Shown: positions 31,333 through 40,614, counted from the first letter of the stretch. The stretch: DNA of 64,000 nucleotides from Microcella indica (GCF_013414345.1 NZ_CP058670.1:992001-1056000), one strand, 5' to 3'. Numbers and translations are program-made. The notes: generated by a model not told the origin, from the letters alone.

Positions 31333-32771
31333 GGCTCATCCCAATCGGGGGTGTAGGAGTTGGGGTCTGAAGCCGCCGGTCTCGAGCAGGCTTCGGGCGA
31401 TGTAGTTGGTCAGGTTGCGGAACCCGAGTGCGGAGCCGCGCAGGTGTTCGAGCCGTCCGTTGAGCGCCTCGGTCGGCCCGTTGCTGGTGCCGGGTCGTTC
31501 GAAGTAGGCGAGCACGTCAGCGGCTCGCTTCTTCAGGGTCCGGCCCAGGGTGGTGAGCTCGGTGAGCACCTTGGGGACGCCGGCGCTGAGGTCGGTGATC
31601 AGCTTCTCCATGAGCTCGCGGCCACGTTGCCGGTCCTCGTGGCGATAGGCGGCGATCATGCGCTGGTAGACACCCCAGCTCGCCTCGACCTCGACGTGAG
31701 CGTCATCAATGAACAGCGCGCGTAGCCTGTCGCTCTGCTTGTCGGTGAGCAGGTCCGCGCCGGTGTGCAGCGTGCGCCGCGACTTGTAGAGCGGATCGTC
31801 CCTGAACCCACGGTGCCCGTGGATCGCGAGTTGGACCCGGCGCCGGCACCTGTCGAGGGCGTCACCGGCCAGGCGCACGACGTGGAAGGGATCCATCACC
31901 GTGACCGCGTCCGGGATCTCCTCCGCAGCGGCGGTCTTGAACCCGGTGAAGCCGTCCATCGCGACCACCTCGACCGCGTCACGGAAGGCGTCGTCGCGGT
32001 CGGCGAGCCAGGTCTTGAACGCCGCCTTCGACCGGCCCTCGACCATGTCCAGCAGCCTTGCTGGGCCGGCGCCATCGCGGACCGGGGTGAGGTCGATGAT
32101 CACGGTGACGTACTTGTCGCCACGCCTGGTGTGGCGCCAGACGTGCTCATCGACGCCAATCACCTTCACGCCCGCGAACCGCGTGGGGTCGTTGATCAGC
32201 AGCCGCTTGCCTTCGGCCAGGACCGCGTTGTTGGCGGTGTCCCACGCGACCCCGAGTCCCTCGGCGACACGGGCGACGGTGAGGTGTGCGACCACGATCC
32301 CTTCCAGCGCCCACCGCAGCCCGGTGCGCGAGAGCTTCGCGCGTGGCTCCGCCGCGGCGCTGGTGTCTTGGCGCCACACGTGTCCGCAGTCTGCACAGCG
32401 GTAGCGGCGCACTACAACTTCCAGCACGGTCGGTCGCCAGCCCAGCGGCTCGTGGGCCAACCGCCGGATCACGGTGTCACGAGCGGCGCCTTCGCTGCCG
32501 CACCGCCGGCACCACTGATCTGGTTCCACCACGCGGCACGCGAGGACCGCACGATCCGGTTCAAGTCGTTGCCCGATCACGCTCAGACCGAGGCCGTCGA
32601 GTCGAGCGAAGGCGGTCAGGTCAGGGCGGCCGAAGCCGGGCGGCGGGGTAGCGTCGGGCACGTCGAGGTCTTTCCGATGGATGGCGTAGGAACCTCCATC
32701 GTCGGGAGACCTCGACGTCTATCTGCGGACCGACGCGCCCGGCCGACCTACACCGTCATCTGAGAAGACCC
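31333..32771. mobile_element. ISL3-family insertion sequence B, complete, inside M48 gene
   Basis: Ends are GGCTCATCCCAATC... at 31333 and the reverse complement of GGGTCTTCTCAGATG... at 32771. They agree at about 17 of 25 positions, with GGTGTAGG shared further in. CTGAATCG flanks both ends (31325-31332 and 32772-32779), an 8-base target duplication. The element carries one transposase. It separates the last 54 codons of an M48 peptidase from the rest. Confidence 0.9.
31336..32661 (-). CDS. ISL3-family transposase B
   Basis: The protein has 441 residues from ATG 32661. It has the same build as transposase A: a CxxC zinc ribbon (CRRCG, CADCG), an HTH (LTVARVAEGLGVAWDTANNAV) and the catalytic blocks VIGVDEHVWRHTR, VVAMDGFTGFKTAAAEE, VMDPFHVVRLAGDALDR and SNGPTEALNGRLEHLRG. 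Many positions differ from A, so the two elements are separate family members rather than a recent tandem copy. The gene appears intact. The stop lies only three bases from the element end. Confidence 0.92.
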   Translation of the reverse strand: MPDATPPPGFGRPDLTAFARLDGLGLSVIGQRLEPDRAVLACRVVEPDQWCRRCGSEGAARDTVIRRLAHEPLGWRPTVLEVVVRRYRCADCGHVWRQDTSAAAEPRAKLSRTGLRWALEGIVVAHLTVARVAEGLGVAWDTANNAVLAEGKRLLINDPTRFAGVKVIGVDEHVWRHTRRGDKYVTVIIDLTPVRDGAGPARLLDMVEGRSKAAFKTWLADRDDAFRDAVEVVAMDGFTGFKTAAAEEIPDAVTVMDPFHVVRLAGDALDRCRRRVQLAIHGHRGFRDDPLYKSRRTLHTGADLLTDKQSDRLRALFIDDAHVEVEASWGVYQRMIAAYRHEDRQRGRELMEKLITDLSAGVPKVLTELTTLGRTLKKRAADVLAYFERPGTSNGPTEALNGRLEHLRGSALGFRNLTNYIARSLLETGGFRPQLLHPRLG

Positions 32772-33527
32772 CTGAATCGTCGTAAGCGCCCGCACGAGCC
32801 CCTCCGGAAAGCGCGTGAGCTCGACGCCGCTCGCGTCGGCGAGAAACTCGCGGCGACGCGACACCGCCGAGCTGATGAGGGGGCCGAGCACGAAGGCCAC
32901 GACCGCGAAGGCGGTGCCGATGACGATCATCACGAGGCCGAGCATCCCGAGAATGAGACCCAGGCCGAACTTGAACTCGCTGATCACCGACTGCACCATT
33001 GCCCAGCCGAGCATGAGCAACACGCCGGCGAGCGAGGCGATTGAGCCGACGAGGGCGAAGGTCGTGAGGGTGACGCGTCCGTCGTGGTTGACGATGTGCG
33101 CCACCTCGTGTGCCACCACCGCCTCGAGCTCGCTGTCGTCGAGCAGGTCGAGGGCTCCGGTCGTGACGCCGATGACCGCGTTCTTCGGGCTGAGCGACGC
33201 GGCGAAGGCGTTGGGGGCGGGGTCGTCGATCACTCCGACGCGCGGCATCGGGATGCCCGCTCGAATCGCTGTCGTCTCCACCACCCGGTGCGGCCGGGGT
33301 TGTTGCTCGGCGTCCGCGGCCGCCCACCCGGCGGTGCTCGCGGCCGACGTCGTCGCGGTGCTGAGCGCCCACCACGCGTAGAGGGGACAGAAGATCAGCA
33401 GCAGCCAGAACGGCCACACCTCGCCGACCACCCACGCGCTGAACAGCCCGAGCCCGACCACGGCGACGCAGTAGAGCGCGATGAGCAGGATGCTCCACCG
33501 CTTGTTGCGCGCGATCTGCCGGTACAT
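32772..33527 (-). pseudogene. M48-family (HtpX-like) membrane peptidase, N-terminal part, split by ISL3 B
   Basis: The frame runs from ATG 33527. Hydrophobic segments lie near residues 12-55 and 145-205. The zinc motif VVAHEVAHIVNHDG is near 135 and the third ligand region REFLADASGVELTRFPEGL near 228. HtpX-type enzymes degrade misfolded membrane proteins. The frame now runs eight codons into the IS and stops at 32748, so the C-terminal ~54 residues are lost. Because the active-site motifs precede the break, a shortened protein could in theory keep some activity, but loss is more likely. Confidence 0.88.
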
Positions 33528-33668
33528 GGGATGAATCTACTTCGCTAGTGAGGTGGGGGCCGTGTCGAACCCCGCACGGATCACCGAACTCCCGTCTGGT
33601 GCTCGCCTCCAGCAGCCAATGTCTGGGGACAGCCGTAGCCTGGGCACAGCCCTTCCCGAGGAGAACCC

Positions 33669-36600
33669 GTGTACCTGACCATGAACGAGCACGGCGAGCG
33701 ACTGCTCGTCACTTCGGCGAGCGACCTCAGTCGCGCCGCCGAGTGCGAGTTTGCCGTCGCGCGCGACCTGGACGCGCGGCTCGGGCGACTGCCCGCCGTC
33801 GAGCAGCCGCACGACGCGATGCTCGAGCGCACCTCCACTATGGGCGACGCACACGAAGCCGCGATCATCGCCGACTACCGCGCTCGCGCCGACCACCCCG
33901 ACGACGTGCTCGAGATCGACCGCGCCGACAGCGCCGAGCTCGACGCCATCGAGCCCTACGCCGAACAGACCCTCGACGCGCTGCGGCGCGGCGTTCCCGT
34001 CATCGTGCAGGCCACCTTCGTCGACCGCGATCACAACACGGGGGAGTCGGGCGACCTGCCGATCGCCTTCGTCGGGTACGCCGACTTCCTCGTGCGGATG
34101 CCCGACGGCGCCTACCGCGTGCAAGACAGCAAACTCGCACGCCGCGCCAAAGTGACCGCACTGCTGCAGCTCGCCGCCTACGCCGAGCAGCTCGAGCGGC
34201 TCGGCATCCCCGTCGACCGGGAGGTGGAGCTGATCCTCGGCAACCGTGAGCGGAGCATCCACCGCCTCGACGACATCGCTCCAGTACTGCGCGCCCGACG
34301 CGCCCGCCTGCACCAGCTGCTGCGCGACCGCCACGCCGCCGACGCGCCCATCGCGTGGCGCGACCCCAGCGTCACCTACTGCCGCAGCTGCGCCTGGTGC
34401 GAGCACGAGATCGCCGCCTACGACGACGTCAGCCAGGTCGCCGGGCTCAACGGAGCCCAGTGGACCAAGCTCGGCACCGCCGGCATCGAGACCCTCGCGC
34501 AGCTCGCCGAGAGCCGTGGCCCAGTAGAGGGCATCGCCGCGAGCACGCTCGACACCCTGCGTCTGCAAGCCGAACTGCAGCGCCACGCCGCCGGAGCCGA
34601 GCCCGGCACCGCCCCGCCCGTGCGCGTGCGCGACCCCGCCGTGCTGCACGCCCTGCCCGCGCCCAGCGCCGGCGACCTCTACTTCGACTTCGAAGGCGAC
34701 CCGCTCTACGCCGAGCACGACCCCGCCCGCTGGGGCCTCGACTACCTCTTCGGCATGGTCGACACCGAGAGTCAGTTCACCGCGTATTGGGCGCACAGCT
34801 TCGCCGACGAACGGGATGTCCTGCTCGACTTCCTCGCCGACGTGCAAGCCCTCCGCGCCCTCCACCCCGACCTGCATGTCTACCACTACGCCGCCTACGA
34901 GCGCACGCACCTGCGGTCGCTCAGCGCCCGGCACGGGGTGGGGGAAGAGGTCGTCGACGAGTGGCTGCGCAGCGGCCTGCTCGTCGACCTGTACCCGGTC
35001 GTGCGCAAAGCCCTGCGTGTGGGCAGCCCCAGCTACTCCATCAAGTACCTCGAACCCATCTACTGGCCCGAAGCACGCGAAGGTGCAGCCGTCGCGCGGG
35101 GCGACGACTCCGTCGCCGAGTACGTGCGCTCGCGCGAGCTGCGGGCCGCGGGCGACACCGCCGCCGCGCAGCAGATACTCGACGACATCGGCGACTACAA
35201 CCGCGTCGACTGCGTCAGCACGCTGCGGCTCGCCTCGTGGCTGCGCGAGCTCGCGGCCGAGCATCCCGCGCCGGCACCCGCCCTGCTCGATGACGACGCC
35301 GTCGACGACGGGCCCGACATCGACGACTCGCCTTTGCGCAGCGCCCTGCTCGAGCTCGCCGCCAACGCCGACGGCACCCCCGCGACCGAGCCCGACCGTA
35401 GCCCCGAGCAGCGCGCCCTCGCCTACGCGGCGGCCGCCATCGACTACCACCGCCGCGAGCACAAGACCTACTGGTGGGAGCACTTCGACCGCCTCGTAGC
35501 ACCCCTCGACGACTGGGCCGACGTGCGCGACGTCTTCACCGTGGCGCCGGATGCTCCGCACGAGTCCACCCCGTGGAGCAAGACCGGCAAGCAGCGGTCG
35601 CTGCGCCGCACGCTCACGCTCTACGGAACGTGGGCCCCCGGCTCCCGCCCGACCGTCGGCGGCATGAGCGGCCCGTTCGCCGTGTACGACCAGCCCGCGC
35701 CGATGCCGTCGAGCAACCGCGACCGGCTCGCGCGCTCCACCCGCAGCGTCTCGATCGCGGCAGTCGCCGACGACCACGTCGTCGTCACCGAGACACTCTC
35801 CGACGGAGTCGACGAGTACGACGACCTGCCCGTCGCCCTCACGCCCGGGCCGCCCCCGCCCGCCGGGCAGCAGAAGCCCGCCATCGAGGAGTGGGGAGCC
35901 GCGCTTCTCGATGCGGCCTCGACGACGCTCCCGGAAGAGTGGCCGCGCGATGCTGCGACCGATCTCCTCCGCCGCGTACGGCCGCGCATCCAGGACGCGC
36001 CCGAAGGCACCGTCTTCGACTGCCGGTGGCCGGGCATGGCGGCCCGACCAGCCGAGGGTCACTACATGATCGCGACCGTCGTCGCGCACCTGCTCGACCT
36101 CGACCGCTCCTACCTCGCCGTGCAAGGCCCGCCCGGCACCGGCAAGACCTACCTCGGCTCCCACGTCATTGCCACCCTCGTGCGAGAGCACGGCTGGAAG
36201 GTCGGCGTCGTCGCGCAGAGCCACACGACCGTCGAGCACGTGCTCACCGGCGTCGTGCAGGCCGGGCTCGACGGGCGACGCGTCGGCAAGGCGCCCAAGG
36301 GTGGCGGCGACCCCGCCGACTACGCGACCGCGCGCTGGACGGTACTCGGCAAGGCCGACCAGCTCGCCTCCTTCACCGCCGACCGCGCTGTTGACGGACA
36401 CGGGGGCTACGTGATCGGCGGCACCGCGTGGGACTTCGCCAACCCCAAGCGCGCCGGCCGCCGCAGCCTCGACCTGCTCGTGATCGACGAAGCTGGCCAG
36501 TTCTCCCTCGCCGCCACCATCGCCGCGAGCATGAGTGCGAAGAATCTGCTGCTGCTCGGCGACCCCCAGCAGCTGCCCCAGGTCAGCCAGGGCACGCACC

Positions 36601-37292
36601 CTGAACCGATCGACGGCAGCGCCCTCGGCTACCTCAGCGAGGGGCACGACGTGCTGCCCGAGGAGTTCGGCTACTTTCTTGCCGAGACCCGCCGACTGCA
36701 TCCCGCCCTCGTCGAACCCGTGTCGCTGCTCAGCTACGAAGGCCAGTTGTTCGCGCACGAGAGCACCTCAGAGCGACGGCTCGAGGGCGTCGCGCCCGGG
36801 CTGCACCCCGTGCCCGTCGAGCACCACGGCAACGCCACCGAGTCGGTCGACGAAGCCGACGAGGTCGTGCGCCTCGTGCAGCAGCACCTCGGCGCAGCGT
36901 GGTTCGACGGCGAGCAAGTGGGTGCACCCACACGGCCCCTCGAGAGCCGCGACATCATCGTCGTCACCCCCTACAACGCGCAGCAGCAGACCATCCGCGA
37001 ACGGCTCGACGCCGCCGGGCTGCACGACACGCGCGTCGGCACCGTCGACAAGTTCCAGGGGCAGGAAGCCGTCATCGCGATCGTCTCGCTCGCCGCCTCG
37101 AACTCACGTGACGCACCCCGCGGCATGGAGTTCCTCCTCAACCGCAACCGCCTCAACGTCGCTATCTCGCGGGCCCAGTGGGCGGCCTACCTCGTGTACT
37201 CACCCGGGCTGCTCGACTCGCTGCCCGCCACACCAGGGGGAGTCGCCGAGCTCAGCGCCTTCATCCGCCTCACCGAGGAACGGCCCGATTGA
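33669..37292 (+). CDS. TM0106-family RecB-like nuclease fused to superfamily 1 helicase
   Basis: The protein has 1207 residues from GTG 33669 with GAGGAG six bases upstream. The N-terminal ~250 residues are a RecB-like nuclease: TSASDLSRAAECEFAV, FVGYADFLVRMPDG, QDSKLARRAKVTALLQLAAYAEQ, and a Cys cluster CRSCAWCEHE near 240. The middle has YFDFEGDPLYAE (DEDD-like RNase H fold, TM0106 type). The C-terminus is an Upf1-like helicase: [10 protein letters not shown] near 820, DEAGQFSLA near 938, GDPQQLPQVSQGTHP and DKFQGQEAVIAIVS. The family is common in actinobacteria and presumed to process DNA ends or RNA-DNA hybrids. Confidence 0.85.
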   Translation: MYLTMNEHGERLLVTSASDLSRAAECEFAVARDLDARLGRLPAVEQPHDAMLERTSTMGDAHEAAIIADYRARADHPDDVLEIDRADSAELDAIEPYAEQTLDALRRGVPVIVQATFVDRDHNTGESGDLPIAFVGYADFLVRMPDGAYRVQDSKLARRAKVTALLQLAAYAEQLERLGIPVDREVELILGNRERSIHRLDDIAPVLRARRARLHQLLRDRHAADAPIAWRDPSVTYCRSCAWCEHEIAAYDDVSQVAGLNGAQWTKLGTAGIETLAQLAESRGPVEGIAASTLDTLRLQAELQRHAAGAEPGTAPPVRVRDPAVLHALPAPSAGDLYFDFEGDPLYAEHDPARWGLDYLFGMVDTESQFTAYWAHSFADERDVLLDFLADVQALRALHPDLHVYHYAAYERTHLRSLSARHGVGEEVVDEWLRSGLLVDLYPVVRKALRVGSPSYSIKYLEPIYWPEAREGAAVARGDDSVAEYVRSRELRAAGDTAAAQQILDDIGDYNRVDCVSTLRLASWLRELAAEHPAPAPALLDDDAVDDGPDIDDSPLRSALLELAANADGTPATEPDRSPEQRALAYAAAAIDYHRREHKTYWWEHFDRLVAPLDDWADVRDVFTVAPDAPHESTPWSKTGKQRSLRRTLTLYGTWAPGSRPTVGGMSGPFAVYDQPAPMPSSNRDRLARSTRSVSIAAVADDHVVVTETLSDGVDEYDDLPVALTPGPPPPAGQQKPAIEEWGAALLDAASTTLPEEWPRDAATDLLRRVRPRIQDAPEGTVFDCRWPGMAARPAEGHYMIATVVAHLLDLDRSYLAVQGPPGTGKTYLGSHVIATLVREHGWKVGVVAQSHTTVEHVLTGVVQAGLDGRRVGKAPKGGGDPADYATARWTVLGKADQLASFTADRAVDGHGGYVIGGTAWDFANPKRAGRRSLDLLVIDEAGQFSLAATIAASMSAKNLLLLGDPQQLPQVSQGTHPEPIDGSALGYLSEGHDVLPEEFGYFLAETRRLHPALVEPVSLLSYEGQLFAHESTSERRLEGVAPGLHPVPVEHHGNATESVDEADEVVRLVQQHLGAAWFDGEQVGAPTRPLESRDIIVVTPYNAQQQTIRERLDAAGLHDTRVGTVDKFQGQEAVIAIVSLAASNSRDAPRGMEFLLNRNRLNVAISRAQWAAYLVYSPGLLDSLPATPGGVAELSAFIRLTEERPD

Positions 37293-37449
37293 CCGGCACC
37301 GGGAGTGCCACCAACCTCTCCTCCCCGTGAAGCTGTCGACGTAGCGAGTCCACGGTCGCCCCTCGAGCATGCGCACGAAGTGACTTAGTAAGGCACTCTT
37401 CCTCGAATGATCTCCACTTCATCCACCCGCGATTGATTCGGCCACTTCT

Positions 37450-37779
37450 GTGAACTATGGTTGGCGACAGATAGAGGTGAGAAAGACGGCCATCTTCGAC
37501 CGGTGGTTGTCGAATGTCAAGGACATGCGCGCCGTCGCACGCATCCTGGTGCGCATCGATCGACTCGCACAGGGGAACGCAGGCGACGCTCGATCGATAG
37601 GTTCAGGACTATGGGAACTGCGCATCGACTGCGGGCCCGGGTACCGGGTCTACTACCTGCGACGCGGAAAGGCTCTCGTGCTTCTGTTGTGCGGCGGTGA
37701 CAAGTCGACGCAGTCGCGTGACATCGAGCGGGCGTACGAGTTGGCGAGCGAGTGGAGAGGGCGGCACCATGAAAGCTGA
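37450..37779 (+). CDS. higB: RelE/ParE-superfamily toxin (HigB phage-type)
   Basis: The protein has 109 residues from GTG 37450; an internal GTG at 37477 would give 100 residues and is also plausible since neither start has a strong ribosome site. The pattern IFDRWLSNVKD, ARILVRIDRLAQGNAGDA, GLWELRIDCGPGYRVYY and LLCGGDKSTQSRDIERAY is the addiction-module killer family related to HigB/RelE. Such toxins cleave mRNA on ribosomes. The toxin gene comes first and overlaps the antitoxin by 11 bases, the usual order in HigBA. Confidence 0.85.
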   Translation: MNYGWRQIEVRKTAIFDRWLSNVKDMRAVARILVRIDRLAQGNAGDARSIGSGLWELRIDCGPGYRVYYLRRGKALVLLLCGGDKSTQSRDIERAYELASEWRGRHHES

Positions 37780-38068
37780 GACGGTGAGTCGCTTTGATGC
37801 GGCCGACTACCTACCGGACGTGGAAACGGCGGCGGCGTACCTGGAAGCCGCGATCGAAGAAGCCGGAGACGACCCGGCTGTGATCGCTACGGCTCTTGGC
37901 GCCATCGCGCGTTCCGGCAACCTCAGCGAGTTGTCACGTCGAACAGGGATAAGCCGCGAAGGTCTGTACAAGGCGCTCTCCGCCGAGGGCAATCCCAGCT
38001 TTGCGACGATCGTCAAGGTAGCTAGGGCTCTCGGGCTCTCCATCGAGTTCCACGCCAGCGCACCGTAG
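37769..38068 (+). CDS. higA: HigA-type HTH antitoxin
   Basis: The protein has 99 residues from ATG 37769 with GGAGAGG upstream. Residues ~5-45 form helices (DAADYLPDVETAAAYLEAAI). The HTH is LSELSRRTGISREGLYKAL, followed by FATIVKVARALGLSIEF. This is the addiction-module antidote family that binds the HigB-like toxin and represses the operon. The reading frame overlaps the toxin's stop by 11 bases, so translation is coupled. I see no decay. Confidence 0.88.
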   Translation: MKAETVSRFDAADYLPDVETAAAYLEAAIEEAGDDPAVIATALGAIARSGNLSELSRRTGISREGLYKALSAEGNPSFATIVKVARALGLSIEFHASAP

Positions 38069-38148
38069 GACGCATGCACACAGCCTGTGCCATGGCTTCA
38101 GACAGTCAACTATCGCCGTCGCGGCGCGGGTAATTTCGTCATACGATA

Positions 38149-38418
38149 ATGCGCATGGAGAGAGGCGAGACGGTCGTTGGCGAACCGGTCGCCGACGAGC
38201 AGATCGTTGCATGGGCCGCCGAGGCTGAGTCCGGCTACGGTGTGGACGCTCTCAAGAAACGTGGCCGCGGTCGACCCGGTCGCGGGGCGGTTGCCTCGCA
38301 AGTAGTCGCACTGCGCCTCACCGAGGAGGAACTCGCCGACATCGATGCGCGTGCCGCGCGTGATGGAAAGACGCGCTCTGACGTGATTCGAGAGGCATTG
38401 CACAACGCAGTCACGTGA
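38149..38418 (+). CDS. Ribbon-helix-helix (CopG-like) protein, solitary antitoxin-like
   Basis: The protein has 89 residues from ATG 38149; ATG 38155 is an alternative. The C-terminal half reads VVALRLTEEELADIDARAAR, then KTRSDVIREAL, a CopG/Arc-type ribbon-helix-helix. The N-terminal half has a basic RGRGRPGRG stretch. No toxin gene follows: the next gene is a pRiA4b ORF-3 protein. CATACGATA just before the start may be a -10 element or operator. It may be an orphan antitoxin or a simple regulator. Confidence 0.65.
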   Translation: MRMERGETVVGEPVADEQIVAWAAEAESGYGVDALKKRGRGRPGRGAVASQVVALRLTEEELADIDARAARDGKTRSDVIREALHNAVT

Positions 38419-38455
38419 GATCCAGGCTCGCTGCGTCTCTCGCTACCGTGGAGCC

Positions 38456-39769
38456 ATGCGCGTACGACTCCGCCTCGCAGACTCCGCGCCCTTAATCTGG
38501 CGCACGCTCGACATCGATCCGAGCACACCCCTCGACGTCATGCACCTCGTGCTGCAGCGGCTCTTCGACTGGCAGAACGTGCACCTGCACCAGTGGCGCA
38601 CCCTCGACCCCTGCTCTCGCGCCCACGACGGCGTCGACCTCGCGTGGCTGCCCGCCAACCTGCTCGACGAGATGGACGGACTGCCCGACACCGACGAGAC
38701 GATCGGCGACGCGCTCGCCCTCGCCGACGGCACGCTCCACTACGAGTACGACTTCGGCGACAGCTGGCACGTCGCGATCGAACGGCTCGACGACGAGAGC
38801 GACGACATCAAACGCAGCAACGATGCCCGGCCCATGCCCGCGGTCGACGGCGCAAGGCGCGGCCCGCTCGACGACGTCGGAGGTATCCACGCCTGGAACG
38901 AGGCCGTCGCCATCCCGCAACGTTCTCGCATGCCCGTCGACCCGGCGCAGTTCGACCCGGCAACGGCGACCGCGTCGGTGCGCCGACTGCTCGACGTCAC
39001 GACCGAGCTGCCCGCGCTGCGGCCACTGCTGACGCGCGTGAACTCCGAAGTGGGACAGAAGTGGCTCGAGCGCGCTGCGGCGGCGGCCGAACATCCACCG
39101 ATTGCCACCGACGCCGCAATCGAGGCGAGCATCGCGCCCGTCCGCTGGATGCTCCGCCGTATCGGCCCCGAGGGCACAGCCCTCACCGCTGCAGGCTGGT
39201 TGCCGCCCGCCCTCGTGCGCGAGGCCATGCGCGAGCTCGGCGGGGAGCACCGCGATGTCGGGAAGATGAACCGGGAAGATCTCACTCCCGACATCTCCGA
39301 CCTGCGTGCCCGGATGCGCTGGCTCGGGCTGCTGCGCGTTGCGAAGGGCCGCATCGCGTTGACGGCGGTCGCGCGGCGCCTTGTCGGCGACCCGGGCGGG
39401 CTGTGGCGGCACGTCGCCGAGAACCTCGTTTCCCGGCAGACGAGCGACGTCAGCCGCGACCTCATGCTGCTGCTAGCCCTGCACCTGGTCACGGGCCGAA
39501 CGCTCGACGAGCGGCAGCTCGCGGCGCAACTCGCGCTCGACCTCACCGCTCTCGGCTGGCGCGATCCGGGTAGGGGAGTCCCCGGCGATCAGCTGGAAGG
39601 CACCGTGTCGACAGACTCGGTGCGGTACATGCTCTACGAGGTGCTCCCGGCGCTGCACGACCTCGGCGCGTTCGCAGAAGGCCGCAAGCGCTGGGAGTGG
39701 AGTGGCGAGCTGACCTCTACTGGTCGTGCGCTGGGCTGGCAGATGCTTGGCAGAATGCTGCCCGCCTAG
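38456..39769 (+). CDS. Plasmid pRiA4b ORF-3 family protein
   Basis: The protein has 437 residues from ATG 38456. Residues 1-175 match the pRiA4b ORF-3 domain: VRLRLADSAPLIWRTLDI, DVMHLVLQRLFDWQNVHLHQW, LHYEYDFGDSWHVAIERL. The domain is widespread in plasmids, IS passengers and chromosomes, and its function is unknown. The C-terminal part is helical, with LTAAGWLPPALVREAM and LRARMRWLGLLRVAKGRIALTAVARRLVGD, a winged-helix-like arrangement seen in longer members. It lies among toxin-antitoxin loci, but no pair can be shown. Confidence 0.8.
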   Translation: MRVRLRLADSAPLIWRTLDIDPSTPLDVMHLVLQRLFDWQNVHLHQWRTLDPCSRAHDGVDLAWLPANLLDEMDGLPDTDETIGDALALADGTLHYEYDFGDSWHVAIERLDDESDDIKRSNDARPMPAVDGARRGPLDDVGGIHAWNEAVAIPQRSRMPVDPAQFDPATATASVRRLLDVTTELPALRPLLTRVNSEVGQKWLERAAAAAEHPPIATDAAIEASIAPVRWMLRRIGPEGTALTAAGWLPPALVREAMRELGGEHRDVGKMNREDLTPDISDLRARMRWLGLLRVAKGRIALTAVARRLVGDPGGLWRHVAENLVSRQTSDVSRDLMLLLALHLVTGRTLDERQLAAQLALDLTALGWRDPGRGVPGDQLEGTVSTDSVRYMLYEVLPALHDLGAFAEGRKRWEWSGELTSTGRALGWQMLGRMLPA

Positions 39770-39876
39770 AGCCGCCTCCTCGGGTTGCTCCTCCCCAGCA
39801 GGTCGGGCGGGTTGCCACCGCACGGATGTTGGCACGATCGACATGCGGAGTCGACTCGCGCGGCATCCTTCACGGC

Positions 39877-40305
39877 ATGACCGGCGCCTTCCGCACCTAC
39901 CGCCCCGTGGCCGCCGACGACCTTGAGCGACTCGAAGCGCGCATCGCCTCCGTGCTCGGCCCCGCCATCCGCTGGCAGCTGTGGTTGTTCTTCCCGCCCA
40001 GCGCGTTCGGCGGCGACGGGCTCAGCATGCCGTGCAACGACCTGCCGCGGCGCCCGCCCGCCGACGCGGCCGACATGCTGTTCACGGCGATCGATGAGAT
40101 CGCCCGCCACACCGCGCACACCGAGCTTATTCTCGCGCTCGAGCGGCGCGGGTCGCCCGACCCCGGTCGCCTCGACCGCGACTGGATGCGCGTCGTCGCC
40201 GACGCCTGCGACCGGGCGGGCGTGCACCTGCGGTCCGTCCTCATCAGTCACACGCGCGGCGTACGCGAGCACGCGCCGCCCGAGTCGACCCTCGTCGAAG
40301 CCTGA
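39877..40305 (+). CDS. Conserved hypothetical protein
   Basis: The protein has 142 residues from ATG 39877. It has WQLWLFFPPSAF near residue 30, MPCNDLPRRPPADAADML, then ILALERRGSPDPGRLDRDWMRVVADACDRAGVHLRSVLISHTRGVR. I recall similar actinobacterial hypotheticals with a PG...DR.W pattern. No catalytic motif is assigned. The C-terminal HTRGVR could hint at a RadC/JAB-like end, but the HxH...D set is missing, so I do not use that name. It stands between the pRiA4b ORF-3 gene and MazEF. Confidence 0.55.
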   Translation: MTGAFRTYRPVAADDLERLEARIASVLGPAIRWQLWLFFPPSAFGGDGLSMPCNDLPRRPPADAADMLFTAIDEIARHTAHTELILALERRGSPDPGRLDRDWMRVVADACDRAGVHLRSVLISHTRGVREHAPPESTLVEA

Positions 40306-40310
40306 TCCGT

Positions 40311-40335
40311 GAAAGTTATACCCGGTTATACTTTC
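40311..40335. promoter_or_regulatory. Palindromic operator/promoter of mazEF-like operon
   Basis: GAAAGT...ACTTTC arms surround a CCCGG centre, and GTTATAC occurs twice in direct orientation inside. The site ends 3 bases before the antitoxin ATG, leaving no room for a ribosome site. This fits an autoregulated and possibly leaderless transcript. Confidence 0.55.
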
Positions 40336-40338
40336 GGC

Positions 40339-40614
40339 ATGAAGACCGCGATCTCGGTTCCCGACCCGCTGTTCGAGAAGGTGGAACGTGCGCGGCCCGA
40401 TCTCGGCATGAGCCGCTCGCAGTTCTACGCGACCGCGGCGAAGCACTACCTCGACAGCGTCGAGCGTGAGGCTCTCACGAGCGAGATCGACGCGGCACTG
40501 CAGACCGTGCGCGGCGACTCCCACGCGCAGGCTGCGGAGGAGCACGAGCGCGCCGACCTCTCGCAACAGTCGCTGCGTCGGCTGGAGCTCCTCACTGAGG
40601 ATGACGACTGGTGA
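40339..40614 (+). CDS. mazE: MazE-like ribbon-helix-helix antitoxin
   Basis: The protein has 91 residues from ATG 40339. A GTG at 40309 would add ten residues but covers the palindrome. The N-terminus MKTAISVPDPLFEKVERA, with GMSRSQFYATAAKHYL, is a ribbon-helix-helix domain of the type paired with MazF in actinobacteria. The C-terminus is acidic (RLELLTEDDDW) and would occupy the toxin's RNA-binding face. It overlaps mazF by 4 bases. Confidence 0.85.
   Translation: MKTAISVPDPLFEKVERARPDLGMSRSQFYATAAKHYLDSVEREALTSEIDAALQTVRGDSHAQAAEEHERADLSQQSLRRLELLTEDDDW

Noticed and set aside
33537-36758. Minus-strand open frame of 1073 codons opposite the TM0106-type gene
   Set aside because: It is Gly/Val/Ala-rich without domains and is antisense to an obvious nuclease-helicase. 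Long antisense frames are common at this GC.
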